A DNA stretch of 64,000 nt from VFMC01 sp050248155 (GTDB lineage: Bacteria; Actinomycetota; Acidimicrobiia; Acidimicrobiales; Ilumatobacteraceae), in contig JBFWSW010000018.1 in assembly GCA_050248155.1 (NCBI GenBank), forward strand, positions 9,417 to 73,416, in the 5' to 3' direction. Shown here piece after piece: positions 57,425 to 64,000 of this stretch. The notes under the pieces are model-generated. The model was not told the origin of the DNA. It did not search any database and saw nothing but the letters and a program-made list of their open reading frames with translations. Position 1 is the stretch's first letter; each line of letters begins with the position of its first letter. The translations under genes were made by a program, and so were the position numbers.

Positions 57425-58207
57425 TCAGATCTTCACGACGCCGGCGAGGACCGCGACGGGGAACGAGACGTTGCCGACCACGACGACTGTGGCGAGGCCG
57501 GTGGCGAGGTAGCGGCGCCAGACGTTGAAGCGGGGGCTCGCCCAACCCATGCTCTGGAACAGGCTCCACGTGCCGTGGTACAGGTGCACACCGAGGGCGA
57601 GGTTGGCGAGGATGTAGAAGATCGCGACGGGCACCCGGCTGAGGCTCGCATCGACGTTGCGGTACACCTCGCCGCGCACGAAGTCGGGGTTGACCTGGCC
57701 GCCCGTGAAGTCGAGCAGGTGCCAGACGAGGAACAGCAGCACGATGATCCCGGTCCAGCGCATCGTGCGGCTGGCGAAGTTGGCGATCTGGTAGTCGCGG
57801 GCGCTCTGGTACTTCACCGGCCGGGCGCGCCGGTTCATCACGGTGAGCGAGTACGCGGCGTGCACGTGCAGGATGAGGGCGACGATCAGCACGCTGCGCA
57901 GCAACCACAGGGTGACGGTGCGGGGCACGATCGGCACGAGCAGCTCGCGCAGGAACTCGCCGTAGTGGTCGAGCTCGTACACCCCGTCGGATCCCTTGCC
58001 GAGGTACATCTTCAGGTTCCCCACCATGTGGGCGACGATGTACCCGATCCCGATGATCCCCGTGATGGCCATCACGTACTTCTTGCCGACCGCCGTGCCA
58101 TAGAGGTCGAGGAGGAAGAACTTCTTCTTCCGCCGTCCGCGAGCGGTGCCCGTGACCGGGCCGCGAGCCGCGCCTGCTGCGCTGGGCGGGGGGATCGTCT
58201 GGGCCAT
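57425..58207 (-). CDS. sdhC: Succinate dehydrogenase cytochrome b subunit (single-subunit, diheme type)
   Basis: The 260-residue membrane protein has five hydrophobic helices. Conserved His in VAHMVGNLK, HVHAAYSL, VWHLLDF and VHLYHGTWS are the heme-ligand positions of the diheme single-anchor (type B) enzyme. It links SdhAB to menaquinone. GGAAAG lies 8 nt before ATG 58207. First gene of sdhCAB. The N-terminal 25 residues are a Pro/Ala/Gly- and Arg/Lys-rich cytosolic extension. Confidence 0.94.
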   Translation of the reverse strand: MAQTIPPPSAAGAARGPVTGTARGRRKKKFFLLDLYGTAVGKKYVMAITGIIGIGYIVAHMVGNLKMYLGKGSDGVYELDHYGEFLRELLVPIVPRTVTLWLLRSVLIVALILHVHAAYSLTVMNRRARPVKYQSARDYQIANFASRTMRWTGIIVLLFLVWHLLDFTGGQVNPDFVRGEVYRNVDASLSRVPVAIFYILANLALGVHLYHGTWSLFQSMGWASPRFNVWRRYLATGLATVVVVGNVSFPVAVLAGVVKI

Positions 58208-58256
58208 GAGTGCAGCTTTCCGTGACGTGTGGTGCGCCGTTCCGGGCGCGTTCGCA

Positions 58257-58262
58257 ACGGTA
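58257..58262 (-). promoter_or_regulatory. -10 hexamer for sdhCAB
   Basis: TACCGT on the minus strand, about 50 nt before the sdhC start, in the 197-bp divergent region shared with hppA. Confidence 0.35.
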
Positions 58263-58336
58263 GCCCTGCAGGTGTGCCAGGGAGAACTTTCGCCGGACGG
58301 GCCGCCGACGTTTCGTTCGTCACACGCGAAAGTCCC

Positions 58337-58342
58337 TACACT
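58337..58342 (+). promoter_or_regulatory. -10 hexamer for hppA
   Basis: TACACT lies 62 nt before GTG 58405; an AAGGTGA ribosome-site-like element precedes the GTG by 4 nt. The divergent gap otherwise shows nothing. Confidence 0.4.
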
Positions 58343-58404
58343 CTCCACGTTTCCACCAATGGTGCGCCCAGCGTCGGGCGCGCCCCGAACCACAAGGTGA
58401 CTCG

Positions 58405-60708
<2,304 letters not shown>

Positions 60709-60725
60709 GCTCGCTGCGATCGAAC

Positions 60726-60764
60726 GAGGGCCCCGGGTGACCTGCCCGGGGCCCTCGCCGTTTT
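60726..60764 (+). terminator. Rho-independent terminator after hppA
   Basis: GAGGGCCCCGGG and CCCGGGGCCCTC form a perfect 12-bp stem with a 7-nt loop, followed by GCCGTTTT. It is the clearest terminator in the window. Confidence 0.9.
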
Positions 60765-60769
60765 GCCGG

Positions 60770-60775
60770 TAGCCT
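60770..60775 (+). promoter_or_regulatory. -10 hexamer for the dedA gene
   Basis: TAGCCT ends 8 nt before GTG 60784, right after the hppA terminator. It supports GTG 60784 over an in-frame TTG at 60763. Confidence 0.5.
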
Positions 60776-60783
60776 CGCCTGCC

Positions 60784-61428
60784 GTGATCGCCGCCCTGTT
60801 CGACATCGAGCGATGGCTCGACAAGGGCGGGCTCGCCCTCTTCGCACTCATCGTGTTCGCCGAGAGCGGCCTGTTCGTCGGCTTCTTCCTGCCGGGCGAC
60901 TCCCTCCTGTTCGTCGCCGGGTTCCTCGCCTCCGACGCCGGCAACAACCTGATGCCGGCGCTGCCGATCACCGCCGGCGTCGCGTTCGTCGCCGCCGTGG
61001 TCGGCGACCAGGTCGGGTACGCGTTCGGCAAGAAGGTCGGCCCATCGCTCTTCCACCGCCCGCAGAGCCGTCTGTTCAACCCGGCGAACCTCGCCAAGGC
61101 CCACGCCTTCTTCGAGCGTCGCGGGCCTGCCGCGATCGTGCTTGCCCGCTTCGTGCCGATCGTGCGCACCTTCACACCGATCGTGGCCGGGGTGGGCGAG
61201 ATGCGCTATCGCACCTTCGTCACGTACAACATCGTCGGCGGCCTGCTGTGGGGCGTCGGTGTGACGACGCTCGGCTACTTCCTCGGGGAGATCGAGTTCA
61301 TCAAGAACAACCTCGAGATCGCAGCCGTCATCATCGTCGCCATCTCCGTCCTGCCCGTGATGCTCGAGTACCGCCGTCACCGCCGGGAATCGGCAACGGC
61401 TGCCGCGCCGGCGACGTCACCCGACTGA
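60784..61428 (+). CDS. DedA-family membrane protein
   Basis: This 214-residue protein of the DedA/SNARE-associated family has GLFVGFFLPGDSLLFVAG (about 27-44). It then has the re-entrant segment with the conserved Arg set, ARFVPIVRTFTPIVAGVGEMRY (parts, about 119-140), and terminal helices. DedA proteins flip undecaprenyl phosphate or other lipids and support envelope homeostasis. About five membrane segments. No partner gene adjacent. Confidence 0.92.
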   Translation: MIAALFDIERWLDKGGLALFALIVFAESGLFVGFFLPGDSLLFVAGFLASDAGNNLMPALPITAGVAFVAAVVGDQVGYAFGKKVGPSLFHRPQSRLFNPANLAKAHAFFERRGPAAIVLARFVPIVRTFTPIVAGVGEMRYRTFVTYNIVGGLLWGVGVTTLGYFLGEIEFIKNNLEIAAVIIVAISVLPVMLEYRRHRRESATAAAPATSPD

Positions 61429-61474
61429 CACACGCCGGCGGGAACCTGGCGGGCCGGGGCGGCGTCGAACGCCC

Positions 61475-62509
61475 ATGGCACACGTGAACAGGTTCCATGC
61501 CCGATCCGCGCTGACCCTCGCCCTCGTGGCGTCGATCAGCGCCCTCACCGCATGCGCCGGCGAGGACCGCGACGACTCGTCGCGCGCTCCGGCCGCAACC
61601 CAGCCGTCCTCCTTGGGCGGCGACGAATCGGTCAGCGACGACCAGCCATCATCCGCACCGGCGGACCAGACCGAGACCACACAGGCGGGTGCGAGCAGCC
61701 CGGAGTCACCCGGCGAGGGCACGCTCGAGCCGGCACCCACCGAGCGGCAGCTGATCGTCGAGGTCACCGTCGGCGTCGAGGTCCCCGACGTCAGCGCTGC
61801 GGTCCGCGACCTGATCGCGATCGGCGATCGGCATCAGGCCCAGGTGTACGGCTCGGACGTGCAGCTGTCGGACCCGACGCGGTCGTCGGGAACGATCGTG
61901 TTCAAGCTGCCGCCCGACCAGGTCGAACCGATGATCGCCGAGGCGAACGCGCTCGGCCGTCAGATCACCCGGTACCAGACGACCGACGACGTCACCGACC
62001 GGGTGACCGACCTCGCGACGCGCATCGGCACCGCCCGCCAGAGCGTCGAGCGGATGCAGGCGATGCTCGGTGAGGCGACGGATCTCGGGGAGGTCGTCCT
62101 GCTCGAAGGTGAGCTCACGGCTCGGCAGACGTTGCTCGAGGAGCTGCTCGCCGAGCAGCGCAACCTCGGCAACCGGACGGCACTCGCGACGCTGACGATC
62201 GACCTCAGCACCGCACCCGTCGAGGCGACGGACACCCCTGTCGCCGACGACGGCGACGACGAGGGGGGCATCGGCAGCGCCTTCGCCGACGGCGGACGCG
62301 CGTTCCTCACCGCCGTCGGCGCGGTGTTGATCTTCATCGGCTACACCGCGCCGTTCATCGCCCTGGGGCTGGTGTTGATGGTCGTGGCGTGGATCGTCAT
62401 CCGTCGCCGGGCGCGACGAAATCGATCAGCTGCTCCATTGCCCCCACCAGCTCGGGACGAAGATCGGCAAACGACCGAACCCGATTCCGTAGGCGCGGCC
62501 AGAAGTTGA
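61475..62509 (+). CDS. DUF4349 lipoprotein
   Basis: The 344-residue protein has a signal peptide ending LTA-C27 (lipobox) and a Ser/Pro/Glu-rich linker to about 90. A DUF4349 domain (about 92-250) follows, with LIVEVTVGVEVPDVSAAVRDL, GTIVFKLPPDQ and a coiled-coil stretch (RQSVERMQAMLGEAT to LLAEQRNLGNR). A membrane helix lies near 280-310, then a basic tail. Function of the family is unknown; some members appear near envelope genes. Its last 113 nt overlap the DUF3097 gene. Confidence 0.85.
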   Translation: MAHVNRFHARSALTLALVASISALTACAGEDRDDSSRAPAATQPSSLGGDESVSDDQPSSAPADQTETTQAGASSPESPGEGTLEPAPTERQLIVEVTVGVEVPDVSAAVRDLIAIGDRHQAQVYGSDVQLSDPTRSSGTIVFKLPPDQVEPMIAEANALGRQITRYQTTDDVTDRVTDLATRIGTARQSVERMQAMLGEATDLGEVVLLEGELTARQTLLEELLAEQRNLGNRTALATLTIDLSTAPVEATDTPVADDGDDEGGIGSAFADGGRAFLTAVGAVLIFIGYTAPFIALGLVLMVVAWIVIRRRARRNRSAAPLPPPARDEDRQTTEPDSVGAARS

Positions 62510-63227
62510 CCGGGTCGGCCCCGAGCGCCGCGCAGACGCCGTCCTTCCACGGCTGACCCATCGGCACTCGGGGCCACGCGTCGAGGCCGATCACCTTCGG
62601 GCGCACGCCTTCCCACACGTCGACGAACGGATGGCCGGTGACCAGCACGTCGCGATGGGCACGAGCGACGTCGGCGGCGATGCGGTGCTCTTTCGAGCCG
62701 GCGACGAGGTGGTCGACCAGCACGCCGAGCCGCCGATCGGGGGCGGGTGCGAACTCGGCGACCAGCTGGACCAGATCGTCGATGCCGTGCATCGGTTCGA
62801 CCACGATGCCGAGCTCGCGCAGGTCGTCACCCCACACGTGCTCGACGAGCTCCGCGTCGTGCTTGCCCTCGACCCAGATCCGGCTGCCTCGGGCGGTTCG
62901 CGCCGGCCGCGGGCCCGCGTCGGCGATCGAGCCGCTGTTGGTGATGCGCGGCACCGCCGCCGATTGCGTCACCGGCCGCACCAGGGTGACCGGCTTGCCC
63001 TCGACGAGGAACCCGCCAGGCTTGTAGCGGAAATGGCGATGCGCCCCGTCGCGGTCGCGCAGCGTGACCGCCTCGATGGTGATCTTCACGACGTCACCGC
63101 AGAAGCCCGACGCGCGATCCTCGATCACCATCCCCATCCGCGGCGCGATCTCCGGGTAGCGCGGGCGGGCGTTCGCCTCGGCGAGCTCGTCGAGGATGTC
63201 GCGCTGGGCGCGCCGCCGCTCGTTCAC
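62397..63227 (-). CDS. DUF3097 family protein
   Basis: A 276-residue cytosolic protein of a family I know mainly from actinobacteria. Blocks are YPEIAPRMGMVIEDRASGFCG, GSRIWVEGKHDAELVEHVWGDDLRELG (parts, about 115-141) and GVLVDHLVAGSKEHR. The phrase RIWVEGKHDAELVE resembles the first motif of Toprim domains, with Glu followed by Asp residues in later strands, so a nucleic-acid role is possible. GTG 63227 overlaps the upstream stop by 4 nt. Confidence 0.83.
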   Translation of the reverse strand: MNERRRAQRDILDELAEANARPRYPEIAPRMGMVIEDRASGFCGDVVKITIEAVTLRDRDGAHRHFRYKPGGFLVEGKPVTLVRPVTQSAAVPRITNSGSIADAGPRPARTARGSRIWVEGKHDAELVEHVWGDDLRELGIVVEPMHGIDDLVQLVAEFAPAPDRRLGVLVDHLVAGSKEHRIAADVARAHRDVLVTGHPFVDVWEGVRPKVIGLDAWPRVPMGQPWKDGVCAALGADPVNFWPRLRNRVRSFADLRPELVGAMEQLIDFVAPGDG

Positions 63228-63925
63228 CGGCTCACCCACCACTTCGTCGCGGTGAGGACCTGATCCACGGCGACACCGTCGGATCGGCGGTACGGCGCGC
63301 GCAGGCCGCGGTCGTCGGTGGGCATCGCGAAGGCCGATGGGAGATACGGCGCGCCCCACACGTGCACGCGCTCGCCGGCGCCCTCGATCTGCACCACACC
63401 CTCGAGGAGCTCGATCCGTGCGTCGACCTCGCCCGTCTGCCGGTAGCCGCGCTCGGGCGCCACACCCTCCGCGGCAGTCGGTGGCTCGGTGGCGTACCAC
63501 TCGACGTCGAAGGTCACCGGAACCGGATCGCCGTGGGCGCGGCGCCACGCCTCGGTCGGGTCGTCGAGGAGCACACCGTGGGCCTCGTTCCCCACGCTCC
63601 ACTGCTGGAACGGCGCGTCGCACTCGTGGCCCGCCCACATCTCCGGAGGCTTGATCTCGAGGCCGCGCCGGAGACCCGTTCCGTCGAGCTCCTCGACGTA
63701 GAGGTATGGCTCGCCCTCACGCACGAGCCCGGCCCAGTAATCGAAGCGGTTGCCGCGCAGCTCGATGCCGACGAAGAGGCCGGCCAGGCCGTCGCCACCG
63801 TCGGCATCGGCCGCGTCGCGACGCGCCGATCCCCACCACCACCAGGCCTCGCTCGGCGAGTCGGGGTGGCGCAGCTCGTCCGCGTCGGCCCACTCCAGTC
63901 CCGCGCCGCCGCCGATCTCGTGCAC
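63224..63925 (-). CDS. Unrecognised protein coupled to DUF3097
   Basis: The 233-residue soluble protein is rich in Trp (SEAWWWWGSARRD near 25-37; WYATEPPTAAEG; KWWVSR at the C-terminus). No signal peptide or membrane segment. The beta-rich middle (NRFDYWAGLVREGEPYLYVEELDG) suggests a lipocalin-like or AttH-like sheet protein, but I cannot assign a family. GTG 63925 lies 8 nt after TAGTCT. It is translated with DUF3097. Confidence 0.7.
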   Translation of the reverse strand: MHEIGGGAGLEWADADELRHPDSPSEAWWWWGSARRDAADADGGDGLAGLFVGIELRGNRFDYWAGLVREGEPYLYVEELDGTGLRRGLEIKPPEMWAGHECDAPFQQWSVGNEAHGVLLDDPTEAWRRAHGDPVPVTFDVEWYATEPPTAAEGVAPERGYRQTGEVDARIELLEGVVQIEGAGERVHVWGAPYLPSAFAMPTDDRGLRAPYRRSDGVAVDQVLTATKWWVSR

Positions 63926-63933
63926 GATCGGGC

Positions 63934-63939
63934 AGACTA
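63934..63939 (-). promoter_or_regulatory. -10 hexamer for the gene pair with DUF3097
   Basis: TAGTCT on the minus strand ends 8 nt before GTG 63925, in a 21-nt divergent gap. Confidence 0.4.
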
Positions 63940-63946
63940 GGCGCCC

Positions 63947-64000
63947 GTGATCAGGTATCTCAGCCTCGAATGGATCGACGCGCTGGCCGGCGAGGTCGCC
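63947..64000 (+). CDS. Start of a gene cut by the right edge
   Basis: GTG 63947 opens 18 codons (RYLSLEWIDALAGEV) that continue past the window. The opening resembles actinobacterial SCP2-like sterol-carrier proteins, which often begin with a similar KYLS-EW phrase, but the fragment is too short to assign. Confidence 0.45.
   Translation, partial: MIRYLSLEWIDALAGEVA

Overview
The window is GC-rich, densely coded chromosomal DNA of a free-living actinobacterium. Two WhiB-family proteins, an actinobacterial-type pst/pho locus, a DUF3097 gene and a COG5282 gene make Actinobacteria secure. An Ilumatobacter-like member of the Acidimicrobiia is my inference, based on MreB, the sdhCAB layout and the Thr/Pro-rich lipoproteins. 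I see no prophage, transposase, CRISPR array, rRNA or tRNA gene. Most genes are core metabolism, signalling and envelope functions.

Layout. 1-7.9 kb: start of a HelD-type helicase, a Cys-rich four-helix protein, topoisomerase IB, a PAS/GAF/SpoIIE phosphatase, a beta-lactamase-fold hydrolase and an HD-GYP protein with an extracytoplasmic tail. 8-11.4 kb: translationally coupled heme genes (uroporphyrinogen decarboxylase, ferrochelatase, porphyrinogen oxidase). 11.4-14.9 kb: a lipoprotein sortase, an apolipoprotein N-acyltransferase homologue whose catalytic Cys is Ser, D-Tyr-tRNA deacylase and a mutarotase. 15-18.1 kb: a coupled glycosyltransferase / methyltransferase / toroid-fold cassette. 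18.16-19.16 kb: a candidate selenoprotein, in which an AhpD-like gene reads through an in-frame TGA exactly where the second catalytic cysteine belongs. 19.2-24.2 kb: an ALDH7-type dehydrogenase, a methyltransferase, a nitroreductase, thioesterase II and a PQQ-type sugar dehydrogenase lipoprotein. 24.2-28.7 kb: a tight six-gene minus-strand run, moaE - small membrane protein - mreB - enoyl-CoA hydratase - RNB nuclease - GNAT. 28.8-33.8 kb: a PDZ protein, an epimerase, a COG5282 protein with a damaged HExxH motif and an MFS protein. 33.9-43 kb: phosphate regulon pstS-pstC-pstA-pstB-phoU-senX3-like-regX3, preceded by a PHO-box-like repeat array and by ppk. 43-45.9 kb: whiB, tatA, a whiB2/whmD-like gene with a palindromic operator, and an ECF sigma factor with a membrane partner. 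45.9-51 kb: an AAA ATPase and a VWA protein on one strand, separated by an opposite-strand cyclase and a GH1-like gene. 51-64 kb: a GH2 protein, a membrane glycosyltransferase-like protein, sdhCAB, a K+-independent H+-pyrophosphatase, a DedA protein, a DUF4349 lipoprotein, a DUF3097 protein and the start of one more gene.

Phosphate uptake, polyphosphate synthesis and their two-component system form one functional block (PstSCAB-PhoU-SenX3/RegX3-Ppk). The proton-pumping pyrophosphatase and succinate dehydrogenase face each other across a divergent promoter. Many genes on both strands start 6-10 nt downstream of a TAnnnT -10 hexamer, so leaderless transcripts appear to be the rule here. The most novel item is the candidate selenoprotein at 18162-19160, with TGA at 18801-18803 and a SECIS-like hairpin 20 nt downstream.
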